Origin: JBEOJY01 sp040275305 | GTDB lineage: Bacteria; Pseudomonadota; Alphaproteobacteria; UBA9219 | NCBI GenBank assembly: GCA_040275305.1 | Contig: JBEOJY010000014.1 | Coordinates: 1 to 39,215, forward strand | Direction of reading: 5' to 3' | DNA length: 39,215 nucleotides | Part shown: in pieces, positions 7,183 through 14,287 of the stretch | Layout of the letters: every line of letters starts with the position of its first letter | How positions within the stretch are numbered: position 1 is the stretch's first letter | Position numbers and translations under genes: made by a program | The notes under the pieces: generated by a model | The model's input: the letters and a program-made list of their open reading frames with translations, nothing else | Told to the model about the DNA's origin: nothing | Databases searched by the model: none

Positions 7183-8215
7183 GTTAAGCCAACTTCTCGG
7201 TGCGCGTGGCGTGAAAGCGGATTGGACGGGTTTTCCCGACAAGCTGTTGAAGCCTACGAACAATCTCGCCGAGACGCATCCTTGTTCCGGCAGGTGCGGC
7301 GGCTACATGGACGTGGTCAAGCATAGCGACGGCACCTATGTCGGCGTCTGCGCTTCCGGTTGTGACAAGCGCACGCTGCAAAAGAAAGACCTGATCGTCT
7401 ACAGCCCTGATTTCACAACCATCTTTTCTAGTCTTGCGCAGGCGTTCAGCATCAACGGTGCAGGACATACGGAGATCGACGGGCTTCCGGCATGGCAGAT
7501 CGGTGAATACAATCCCGTTGCCAGCTACCGTTTTCCCGTGGTGGCGATGATCGAGGCACAGACGAGCCGGATTGAACGCGCCATCGGCCAGCTTGCTGCC
7601 AGATATAAAAACCCATTCTTCGTTCTTCTGTCATCGGCTCCCGCCGTGACACAATCCGTTCAAGATGTGGCTTTGCGCAACGGAGCCAAGGTTTTCGCTT
7701 ACGAAGACCTGATCGAATTTGCCAATGATGCCATTCAGGTCAGGGGCAACGCCGCAAGCATCCTGTCCGAGCTTGCAGCGGGCTGGATTAAACACATTGA
7801 TCCTGCCTCCGGCGAACACTATCCAACCCCACCAGGCGCGACATGGGGAGATATCGTTCTGGAATTTACCGCTAACGAAGCGGTCACGGTCTCCTGCAGG
7901 AACAAAGACCATAGGCAATACAGCGCGGAAGATTTCCAGATGCGCGACAAACGCACGAATGCCAAGAAGCCGACGAAGGCTTGGACGTTTTTGCAAGCAT
8001 TGGCAATGGTCAACGGCAATATGGCGGTCGACGACATCACGAAAGTCGACAAAACAAAGCAAGAGGTCTCCGCCAAGCTCAAGAGCTTGTTCCAGCTTAC
8101 CGATGACCCGATCGAATGGTCGAGCGAGGATACGGCCTACAGGGCTAAATTCATCATCCGTGGTGGTAGTAAGATAACTGTGGCTGGTAAAAGACAAAAA
8201 ACCGCCGCCGCTTAA
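7142..8215 (+). CDS. Unknown protein with N-terminal zinc-finger-like Cys pairs
   Basis: The protein has about 357 residues. Near the N-terminus are two CxxxC pairs (HPCSGRCGG and GVCASGCDK) about 20 residues apart, a plausible zinc site. The middle has an alpha/beta stretch (PFFVLLSSAP to NGAKVFAYEDLIEF). The C-terminal third (GATWGDIVLEFTANEAVTV, YSAEDFQMRDKRT, AWTFLQALA) reads like a compact DNA- or RNA-binding domain. I do not recognise the family. The start is ambiguous: ATG 7142 has GAGGA 11 bases upstream, while ATG 7157 has GGTGGA only 2 bases away. Either way it overlaps the 406-residue gene by 26-41 bp, making it the last member of a four-gene coupled operon. Its stop is about 200 bp from the tRNA-Ser 3' end. 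Confidence 0.72.
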   Translation: MRRWNMLQKQPWHKLSQLLGARGVKADWTGFPDKLLKPTNNLAETHPCSGRCGGYMDVVKHSDGTYVGVCASGCDKRTLQKKDLIVYSPDFTTIFSSLAQAFSINGAGHTEIDGLPAWQIGEYNPVASYRFPVVAMIEAQTSRIERAIGQLAARYKNPFFVLLSSAPAVTQSVQDVALRNGAKVFAYEDLIEFANDAIQVRGNAASILSELAAGWIKHIDPASGEHYPTPPGATWGDIVLEFTANEAVTVSCRNKDHRQYSAEDFQMRDKRTNAKKPTKAWTFLQALAMVNGNMAVDDITKVDKTKQEVSAKLKSLFQLTDDPIEWSSEDTAYRAKFIIRGGSKITVAGKRQKTAAA

Positions 8216-8422
8216 CTCATTGAAACCTATTGACCAAAATCTGTGAACATGGGTGCAATCGGTACGGAGGTTTGTGAGGAAAAAGCCCTATAGAGAGAGG
8301 TGCAGGCCAGATTTTTGCCGTCGCACCGAAAACCATGTCAGGAGCTTTTCGCGGAACACATTGCGGGAATTGGGGTTTTTCCGGCGACCCTCAAAAAGAT
8401 AGAGGGGCGGTTTTTAAGATAA
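8216..8422. other. Junction between accessory segment and tRNA-Ser
   Basis: This 207-bp stretch holds no credible gene. It separates the last accessory gene from the CCA end of the tRNA. CCCTC and GAGGG near 8389-8407 form a weak 5-bp stem followed by a short T run on the plus strand, so it may contain a poor rightward terminator for the accessory operon. I found no copy of the tRNA 3' segment that would mark an attachment site; a partner copy would lie beyond the left edge. Confidence 0.4.
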
Positions 8423-8516
8423 TGGCGGAGACGGAGGGATTCGAACCCTCGGTACGGCTTTACAACCGTACAACGGTTTAGCAAACCGCCGCCTTCAGCC
8501 TCTCGGCCACGTCTCC
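8423..8516 (-). tRNA. tRNA-Ser (anticodon GCU)
   Basis: The reverse strand gives GGAGACG at the 5' end pairing with CGTCTCC at the 3' end, a G discriminator and an encoded CCA. The D arm (GGCCGAGAGGCTGAAGGC) has the serine-type form. The anticodon loop reads TTTGCTAAA, with GCT complementary to 8480-8482. A long class II variable arm and the T-arm GGGTTCGAATCCC follow. It reads AGC/AGU codons. The 3' end faces the accessory segment, a common arrangement at integration sites. Confidence 0.97.
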
Positions 8517-8640
8517 GCATATTGCGCAGGGAGAAGAACCCTGCTTCGGCAATGTCTATCACGACTTCGCTGCGCTTGTCACGACTGGATCTCACGACCG
8601 GATCGCCCCAACGCAGTGGAAACCGATCCAAAGAAGCATA

Positions 8641-8675
8641 CAAAATGATCTGGCGCGCCGCTGCCGACGCGCCAG
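8641..8675 (-). terminator. Probable rpsD terminator
   Basis: CTGGCGCG (8650-8657) is complementary to CGCGCCAG (8668-8675), giving an 8-bp GC-rich stem with a 10-base loop, 16 bp downstream of the rpsD stop. Read leftward it is followed by ATCATTTTG, an imperfect U-rich tail. Confidence 0.6.
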
Positions 8676-8690
8676 AAAACGGCATAAGTC

Positions 8691-9305
8691 TTAACGTGAG
8701 TAGAATTCGATAACGAGGTTTGGTTCCATCTGCACGGGATACGGAACATCGCTCATTTGCGGCGTACGGACAAAGGTCCCCTTCATTTCCTTGTGATCGA
8801 CCAGCATATAGTCCGGAACGTCTCGCTCGCTCAGCTCCGCCGCCGCAAGAACCATGACGTTCTGCTTGGCCTTGGCGCGAAGCTCAATGACGTCGCCTTC
8901 CTTAACCTGATAGGACGGAATATTGACGCGCTTGCCGTTCACAAGCACATGGCCGTGGCTGACGAGCTGACGTGACGAGAAGACTGTTGGCACGAATTTC
9001 ATGCGGTAAACGACAGTGTCAAGGCGACGTTCAAGCAACTGAATGAGGATTTCGCCGTTGTTGCCCTTGCGGCGCATGGCTTCTTCGTAATAGCGGTGGA
9101 ACTGGCGCTCGCCGACATTACCGTAATAGCCACGCAGGCGTTGCTTCGCCATCAACTGCACGCCGTAATCCGACGGCTTGGTGCGGCGCTGGCCGTGCTG
9201 GCCGGGGCGATATTCGCGGTTGTTAAGCGGGCTCTTGTTGCGACCCCACAGGTTAACGCCAAGGCGGCGGTCAATCTTATGCTTCGATTCAAGTCTCTTG
9301 GTCAT
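8691..9305 (-). CDS. rpsD: 30S ribosomal protein S4
   Basis: The 204-residue protein is a primary 16S rRNA binder that nucleates 30S assembly. It starts MTKRLESKHKIDRRLGVNLW, has the NREYRPGQHGQRR segment and the SYGVQLMAKQRLRGYYGN-like core (DYGVQLMAKQRLRG). The S4 RNA-binding domain covers about residues 95-155 (ERRLDTVVYRMKF, HGHVLVNGKRVNIPSYQV). The C-terminus VPYPVQMEPNLVIEFYSR is typical, and the length is normal for the class. The gene is monocistronic in this window, with a strong promoter upstream and a hairpin downstream. In many bacteria S4 lies in an r-protein operon; a stand-alone rpsD is common in Alphaproteobacteria. Confidence 0.98.
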   Translation of the reverse strand: MTKRLESKHKIDRRLGVNLWGRNKSPLNNREYRPGQHGQRRTKPSDYGVQLMAKQRLRGYYGNVGERQFHRYYEEAMRRKGNNGEILIQLLERRLDTVVYRMKFVPTVFSSRQLVSHGHVLVNGKRVNIPSYQVKEGDVIELRAKAKQNVMVLAAAELSERDVPDYMLVDHKEMKGTFVRTPQMSDVPYPVQMEPNLVIEFYSR

Positions 9306-9405
9306 GGGTTATTTCCATTTTTAGGTTGTTGTCCCAATAGTTTGCCGATCAAGCCGACAACGGACCCCTGCCCAAGGCAGGCGTCGCATTCTTGGGAATG
9401 GCCGC

Positions 9406-9434
9406 TTATAAAGCGAAAACAGCCAAAAAGTCAA
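9406..9434 (-). promoter_or_regulatory. rpsD promoter
   Basis: On the minus strand, TTGACT (complement of 9429-9434) and TTATAA (9406-9411) are separated by exactly 17 bp. This is close to the housekeeping sigma-70 consensus. It lies about 100 bp upstream of the rpsD ATG and just after the folD stop. Confidence 0.75.
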
Positions 9435-9446
9435 ACAAAAGCGAAA

Positions 9447-10325
9447 TTAACCCCTTAATTGCGCCGCCTGCAGCGTGTTTTTGAGCAAGCAGGCGATAGT
9501 CATCGGCCCGACGCCCCCCGGAACGGGCGTAATGGCCGAGGCCTTTTCGCAAGCCCCGGCAAAGTCTACATCGCCGACCAGCTTGGTTTTGCCTGAATGG
9601 GCCGCATCGTCGATACGGTTAATGCCCACGTCAATCACCACGGCCCCCGGCTTGATCCAGTCGCCCTTGACGAAGCTGGGTTTGCCGATGGCCGCCACAA
9701 CGATATCCGCCGCGCGGCATTCCTCCGCAAGATCCCTCGTGCGGGAATGCGCGATGGTGACGGTGCAGTCGGCTTGCAGCAAAAGTTGCGCGATCGGCTT
9801 GCCCACGATGTTGGAACGCCCCAGAACGATGGCCTTGCGCCCCGCAAGGCTCCCGCCCCCGACGCCTTGCCGCAACAGGATCATGCAGCCCTGCGGCGTG
9901 CAGGGCACGAGACACGGCATCAGGCCAAGCGCGAGCTTGCCTGCGTTGACCGGATGAAACCCGTCGACATCCTTGGCGGGATCAATCGCCGCGATAACGG
10001 CTTGCGGATCAATCGCTTTCGGCAGCGGCAATTGCACCAAAATGCCATGCACGGACGGATCTCGATTAAGCCGCTCCACTGTGTCGAGCAGCAACGCTTG
10101 CGTCGTATCTGCTGGCAACCGATGCGTCCACGACTTCATGCCGACTTCTTCGGCGGCGCGTGATTTGTTGCGAACGTAAACCTGACTGGCAGGGTCTTCG
10201 CCGACCAGAACGACCGCAAGCCCCGGCACAGCCCCATGCTTGGCCTCGTACGCGATCACCTCGCGCGCCAGTTCTGCTCTCAAAGCTTTGGCCGTAGCGG
10301 CCCCGTCAAGAATGCGCGCGGACAT
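9447..10325 (-). CDS. folD: Methylenetetrahydrofolate dehydrogenase / cyclohydrolase
   Basis: The 292-residue bifunctional enzyme interconverts 5,10-methylene- and 10-formyl-tetrahydrofolate with NADP, feeding purine and formyl-Met-tRNA synthesis. Active-site residues Tyr50, Lys54 (YVRNKS), Gln98 (VQLPLP) and Asp121 fall at the positions expected from E. coli FolD. The Rossmann motif GRSNIVGKP and the C-terminal PVPGGVGPMTIACL signature are intact. It lies 12 bp downstream of the yggT gene on the same strand, so the two are probably one transcript. Length and motifs are normal. Confidence 0.98.
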   Translation of the reverse strand: MSARILDGAATAKALRAELAREVIAYEAKHGAVPGLAVVLVGEDPASQVYVRNKSRAAEEVGMKSWTHRLPADTTQALLLDTVERLNRDPSVHGILVQLPLPKAIDPQAVIAAIDPAKDVDGFHPVNAGKLALGLMPCLVPCTPQGCMILLRQGVGGGSLAGRKAIVLGRSNIVGKPIAQLLLQADCTVTIAHSRTRDLAEECRAADIVVAAIGKPSFVKGDWIKPGAVVIDVGINRIDDAAHSGKTKLVGDVDFAGACEKASAITPVPGGVGPMTIACLLKNTLQAAQLRG

Positions 10326-10337
10326 AAATCTTCCTCT

Positions 10338-10637
10338 CTAGGTTATCAAACGCCGCAAAAACGATTTGAGAAAAATAATCGCGAAAATCAACACCATCGG
10401 CGACAGATCAATGCCGCTAATCGTCGGCACAACCTTACGGATCGGGCCAAGCACCGGATCGGTCAAACGGCGCGTGATATCGCCAATCGTCACAACCACC
10501 CTGTTGTAGGTGTTGACCACGTTGAACGCGATAAGCCAGCTCAAGATGGCGTCGATGATGATCACCCACAAATAAAGGTCAAGCAGCAGATAGATGACTT
10601 CCGCGATTGATCCTAACAATGCGCTTGTGACTTGCAT
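10338..10637 (-). CDS. YggT family membrane protein
   Basis: The 99-residue protein has two hydrophobic segments (about residues 10-40 and 75-95). Between them is the conserved family core: Asp-Ala-Ile-Leu-Ser-Trp near 30 and the TDPVLGPIRKVVPTISGID motif at about 59-77. YggT proteins are inner-membrane proteins linked in different bacteria to osmotic tolerance, cell division or cytochrome assembly. No reaction is established. It is followed after 12 bp by folD, so it likely shares its transcript. The ATG has an AAGGAGACG-like site just upstream. Confidence 0.9.
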   Translation of the reverse strand: MQVTSALLGSIAEVIYLLLDLYLWVIIIDAILSWLIAFNVVNTYNRVVVTIGDITRRLTDPVLGPIRKVVPTISGIDLSPMVLIFAIIFLKSFLRRLIT

Positions 10638-10742
10638 AAAACGTCTCCTTAAGGTTCCGCGCTCTTGGCTGAAAACAGCATGGCGGCATGGAAACTAGCC
10701 GAGAATCCATCGCCACGGAAGCGGATTCGATACGCTGGGGAT

Positions 10743-12191
10743 TTACCCCTGCGCGCGTCGCGTCGCCGGAGCCTTGGCGCCGCGCTGCTCCCCCGTCTGA
10801 AACAGCGGCAGCAATTCGCTCAACAATCTGATTTCCGTTTTTCTCAACATGGAGGACTCAGGCTTTCCGCGCTTCTTGTCGTCGACCAGAGGCATAATCG
10901 CCTGCGTAAAGCCAAGCTTGGCGGCCTCTTTAAGCCGGATATCAGGCTGGCTCACGCGCCGCACCTCGCCCGACAAACCGATCTCGCCGAACACCACGCA
11001 TTCGGGCGGCATCGGTTCGCCAGTCAGCGACGAGAGCAAGGCTGCCGCCACCGCGAGATCCGCCGCAGGCTCGGAAATGCGCAAGCCCCCGGCGACATTG
11101 AGATAGACATCGTTGGAGCCGAACACGACCCCGCACCGCGCCTCCAGCACCGCCAGCACCATCGCGAGCCGTCCGCTATCCCACCCGATCACGGCGCGAC
11201 GTGGCGTGCCATAGGAAGCCGGAGCCACCAACGCCTGAATCTCCACCAGAACGGGCCGGGTTCCCTCCATGCCCGCGAACACCGCCGCGCCCGACGTATC
11301 GTCGCGACGATCCGCAAGGAACAACGCCGAAGGATTAGGCACTTCCATCAGCCCCTTGTCGGTCATCTCGAACACGCCGATTTCGTCGGTAGGGCCGAAA
11401 CGGTTCTTGACGCCGCGCAGCACACGGAACTGATGGCCCCTGTCGCCTTCGAGGTAAAGAACGGTGTCCACCATATGCTCAAGCACGCGCGGACCCGCGA
11501 TCGTGCCTTCTTTGGTGACATGCCCGACCAAAATCATCGAGACATCGCGCTTCTTGGCGATGCGGATAAGCTCCTGAGCGCTGGTGCGCACCTGCGCGAC
11601 CGTGCCCGGAGCGCTGTCGAGCGTATCGACATACATCGTCTGAATCGAATCGATGATCAGAACATCCGGCGCTTGCGGGGTGTCAATCGCCGCGACGATA
11701 TCGCGCACCGACGTTTCGGACGCCAAAGCGCACGAAGCTTCCGAAAGCCCCAGCCGCGCGGCGCGAAGCCTCACCTGCTCGACCGCCTCCTCGCCGGAAA
11801 CATAGGCGACGCGGCAATTCTGTGAAAGCTGGCACACCGCCTGCAACAACAAAGTTGACTTGCCGATGCCCGGATCGCCGCCGACCAGCGTCGCGGAACC
11901 GGGAACCAGCCCCCCGCCCGTCACGCGGTCGAACTCGCCGATATTCGACAAACGCCGTGGCCGCGACTCCTCCGTCCCCTTCAGTGGCACGAACTGAACC
12001 CGCCCTGCCCCGCTATGGCCGCGCCCACCGCTCTTCCTGTCGTTCAACCCTTTCGGCGGACCGGACGGCGCAGCTTCCTCCACCATAGTGTTCCAGTTGC
12101 CGCACGCCTCGCACTTCCCCGCCCATCGCGGAGCGCTCGCGCCGCAGCTCTGACAAACGAAAAGGGAGGAAGGAGGTTTCGGCAAGCTCAA
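10743..12191 (-). CDS. radA: DNA repair protein RadA
   Basis: The 482-residue protein is a RecA-related, DnaB-like branch-migration helicase that processes recombination intermediates. It has an N-terminal C4 zinc finger (Cys13, 16, 27, 30), Walker A GGDPGIGKS at 104-112, the RadA-specific KNRFG motif at 262-266 and a C-terminal Lon-protease-like domain (about 300-460) with AGGLRISEPAADLAVAAALL. The start is a TTG preceded by TAGGA. A second in-frame TTG two codons later is also possible. The gene stands alone on the minus strand; a short gap of about 100 bp without features separates it from yggT. Confidence 0.97.
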   Translation of the reverse strand: MSLPKPPSSLFVCQSCGASAPRWAGKCEACGNWNTMVEEAAPSGPPKGLNDRKSGGRGHSGAGRVQFVPLKGTEESRPRRLSNIGEFDRVTGGGLVPGSATLVGGDPGIGKSTLLLQAVCQLSQNCRVAYVSGEEAVEQVRLRAARLGLSEASCALASETSVRDIVAAIDTPQAPDVLIIDSIQTMYVDTLDSAPGTVAQVRTSAQELIRIAKKRDVSMILVGHVTKEGTIAGPRVLEHMVDTVLYLEGDRGHQFRVLRGVKNRFGPTDEIGVFEMTDKGLMEVPNPSALFLADRRDDTSGAAVFAGMEGTRPVLVEIQALVAPASYGTPRRAVIGWDSGRLAMVLAVLEARCGVVFGSNDVYLNVAGGLRISEPAADLAVAAALLSSLTGEPMPPECVVFGEIGLSGEVRRVSQPDIRLKEAAKLGFTQAIMPLVDDKKRGKPESSMLRKTEIRLLSELLPLFQTGEQRGAKAPATRRAQG

Positions 12192-12229
12192 GATCCTATG
12201 ATTGCAAGGTGAAAGATAATCTATACCAA

Positions 12230-12395
12230 TTGCGCATGAAGAGGTGGCGTGGCTTTGCCATAAGCAAGGCGCGACTCCCTCGCCCCCGTGAGGGGGAGAG
12301 GGGTGGGGTGAGGGGGCGAGGGAGTCGCTTGTATCCAGACGCCACCTTCACCCTAAACCCCTCTCCCTCCTGTGGCGGGCGAGGGGCTTTACGCC
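12230..12395. repeat. GC-rich palindromic intergenic repeat (family 2)
   Basis: A 17-bp perfect inverted repeat (12271-12287 and 12312-12328, GCGACTCCCTCGCCCCC and its complement) encloses a G-rich loop. A second CCCCTCTCCC-rich palindrome runs to about 12395. The left border TTGCGCATGAAGAGGTGG resembles the outer end of the copy at 16580-16790. The whole gap 12192-12427 contains nothing else. Confidence 0.75.
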
Positions 12396-12427
12396 GCGCT
12401 TGTTGCAAAAAGCAAATATTCATAGGG

Positions 12428-13186
12428 CTATTCGCCATGCGTTTCCCCCACCGGCTCTCCCCCATGCCGCTCCAGCAGCGCGAAGATATCCCGCGCCGCT
12501 GCCTCAACCCCAGCGTGATCCGTCCCGCGCGCGACGAGCGAAACGCCGAACCGCTCGTTTTTGAACCACGGATAGGAACCGAGATCAAGTTGCGGATAAT
12601 GCTCCGCCAACTTCCTCAACTCCGCCGCTATCTGGCTTTCCTTGACGTGTCCCGAAACGGCGATGCTCAGGAAAGCCGGGCCATGACGCAACTGCGCGGC
12701 GACTTGATCCATCATCGCTTGCATGACGGCGGGAACGCCCGCCATGACGAATACATTGTCGATATGAAATCCCGGAGCCGCGCTGATCGGATTGAGTATC
12801 AACGAAGCGCCTTGAGGAACCCGCGCCATGCGCAGACGCGCGTCGGTAAGCCCCTCCGCCGTATAGTAATCCATCAGGCTGTTCCGCGCCTCAGGATGCT
12901 CGATCAAGGGAACGCCAAAAGCCTTCGCCACTGTCTCGGCGGTGATATCGTCATGCGTGGGGCCAATGCCGCCCGTCGTGAACACATAGTCGAACTTGCG
13001 CCGCAAGGCGTCGAGCGCCTCGATGATGTCGCGCTCGATATCGGCCACAACCCTGACTTCGCGGAGCCGAACGCCCACAGCGCCAAGCTTCTTGGCGATG
13101 GCGCGCGTGTTCGCATCCTGCGTGCGCCCAGACAGAATTTCGTTTCCGATGACAAGGATTGCCGCAGTGGAAGGAGAGTCGCTCAT
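12428..13186 (-). CDS. CinA/MoaB-type molybdopterin-binding-fold protein
   Basis: The 252-residue protein matches the stand-alone N-terminal domain of CinA (competence/damage-inducible protein A family). It begins with the GNEILSGRTQDANTRAIAKK block and contains the TTGGIGPTHDDITAE substrate-binding loop of the MoaB/Mog fold. The C-terminal extension FGVPLIEHPEA to VMAGVPAVM is typical for this family. Such proteins may act in pyridine nucleotide recycling (ADP-ribose pyrophosphatase activity in CinA) or be uncharacterised; no nicotinamide deamidase domain is attached here. It is transcribed alone, downstream of the secreted-protein gene. The exact activity is unproven. Confidence 0.88.
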   Translation of the reverse strand: MSDSPSTAAILVIGNEILSGRTQDANTRAIAKKLGAVGVRLREVRVVADIERDIIEALDALRRKFDYVFTTGGIGPTHDDITAETVAKAFGVPLIEHPEARNSLMDYYTAEGLTDARLRMARVPQGASLILNPISAAPGFHIDNVFVMAGVPAVMQAMMDQVAAQLRHGPAFLSIAVSGHVKESQIAAELRKLAEHYPQLDLGSYPWFKNERFGVSLVARGTDHAGVEAAARDIFALLERHGGEPVGETHGE

Positions 13187-13247
13187 GCCTCATTGAAGCA
13201 TGTTTTCGAGCCTCATGCAAAACGTCGGAAGGTCGCAATCCAACAAA

Positions 13248-13766
13248 TCACTGACTGCAAGTCATGACTGTTGCAGCGTTGTTTTGGCGCGACAAAACAC
13301 TATCGCAACGCAAGGGGGGCACAACCTCAACACTAAGAATCCGCATCTTCTGCCCATGATCTTCGTTCCCCTTTTCTAGGAAACCGCATGAAAAATTGAT
13401 TTCGCGATGCATGGATCTGAAAGCTGCCCCAGCAGAGACTGAAGAACCCAGAGGACACTCCACTTGTACGGAGGCTGAACCGTAAGTCGAGCCATTGACG
13501 ACGCTTATATCGCCGAAGTTTTGGGCGTTACCAACCATAAGAATACGTCCGCTTATATCTGAACAATGAAAGTTGGCCATAGCGCCGGACTGATCTTTGG
13601 TTAGTTTTATGATCGCGCTCGCCGGGCATTCTATTCTGGCATGCGCAGTCTTGGCGGTCGCCGAATCCTCAGATATCCCAGATTTTTCGCCATGCGCGAC
13701 CACGGCTTGTGCCGTAAGCAAGCACGACGAGATGCAAAAAAGTAATGTTCTAATGGATTGCCGCAT
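13248..13766 (-). CDS. Secreted cysteine-containing hypothetical protein
   Basis: The 172-residue protein starts MRQSIRTLLFCISSCLLTAQ, a clear Sec signal peptide with probable cleavage after AQAVVA. I chose this ATG for its AAGGA site 8 bases upstream; a 16-residue longer frame has no such site. The mature part has six cysteines arranged as repeated short motifs (IECPASA, FHCSD, VECPLGS, FSCGF, RCDS, MTCSQ), suggesting three disulfides in a beta-rich periplasmic or secreted domain. I do not recognise the family. It is monocistronic; the upstream side contains a decayed repeat and a MITE copy. Confidence 0.65.
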   Translation of the reverse strand: MRQSIRTLLFCISSCLLTAQAVVAHGEKSGISEDSATAKTAHARIECPASAIIKLTKDQSGAMANFHCSDISGRILMVGNAQNFGDISVVNGSTYGSASVQVECPLGSSVSAGAAFRSMHREINFSCGFLEKGNEDHGQKMRILSVEVVPPLRCDSVLSRQNNAATVMTCSQ

Positions 13767-13809
13767 AAATAATGTCCTTAAGAAATAATATAAAGCGCAG
13801 ACGACCCTG

Positions 13810-13885
13810 CACATCAGCGCATTGTTTCAGAACAAGCTTCGTTCTTGCCGCAAGCGTCATGCCCGCAAAGGCATCCATCACCTGT
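13810..13885. repeat. Decayed copy of repeat family 3 border
   Basis: The stretch GCGCATTGTTTCAGAACAAG, then CTTGCCGCAAGCGTCATGCC, resembles 26831-26880 (CCCATTGTTTGATAAGAAAA, then TTAGCCGCAAGCGTCATTCC). It is probably a truncated relic of the inverted repeat found complete at 26863-27025. No gene lies between 13815 and 14287. Confidence 0.45.
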
Positions 13886-14027
13886 CTGGGCAGAAACGCA
13901 TTAGTCTGCATTGTATCTGCCTGTAAAATACATGCCCTTTAGGTATAATATCACAAAACCATTTTGAACTTGGATGACACGGCCAGCAACGTCAATATTA
14001 ACAATACTTTCACAACAAACAAAAAAA

Positions 14028-14235
14028 GTAACAGCCAAGCTCTCTTCCGAGCTTGCGAAGACAGATGTCGAAAAAAAAGGGCCGTCATCGCGAGCCCTTC
14101 TTGGGGCGAAGCGAGCCAGAGTCGCGCGGATCAGCGCTTAAAGGCTCTGGATTGCCGCGTCGCCTGCGGCTCCTCGCAATGACAGGCTTTCCGCAATGTT
14201 TGTTTTTGTTTTTCGATGGCGAGCTTGGGAGTTAG
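14028..14235. repeat. Palindromic MITE, copy 1 (8-bp duplication 7/8)
   Basis: The ends are GTAACAGCCAAGC (14028-14040) and GCTTGGGAGTTAG (14223-14235). Inner arms CGTCATCGCGAG and CTCCTCGCAATGAC enclose the CCAGAG/CTCTGG core. It is flanked by CAAAAAAA (14020-14027) and CAAAAAAG (14236-14243), an 8-bp target duplication with one mismatch. The right duplicate is the T tract of the hppA terminator. Length 208 bp. Confidence 0.88.
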
Positions 14236-14236
14236 C

Positions 14237-14266
14237 AAAAAAGGCCCTGTCCGCAAGGACAGGGCC
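14237..14266 (-). terminator. hppA terminator
   Basis: A perfect 10-bp stem, GGCCCTGTCC (14243-14252) with GGACAGGGCC (14257-14266), closes a GCAA loop. Six T follow on the minus strand. It lies 22 bp beyond the hppA stop. The T tract coincides with a MITE target duplication. Confidence 0.93.
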
Positions 14267-14287
14267 ATTATCTTGGAAAAAGACGAC

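Noticed and set aside
8216..8422. A tRNA-derived attachment repeat inside the junction.
   Set aside because: No copy of the tRNA 3' segment was found here; any partner would be outside the window.
10665..11825. A 386-codon open frame antisense to radA.
   Set aside because: Same reasoning: radA has all its motifs on the other strand, and the frame's composition is typical of antisense reading.
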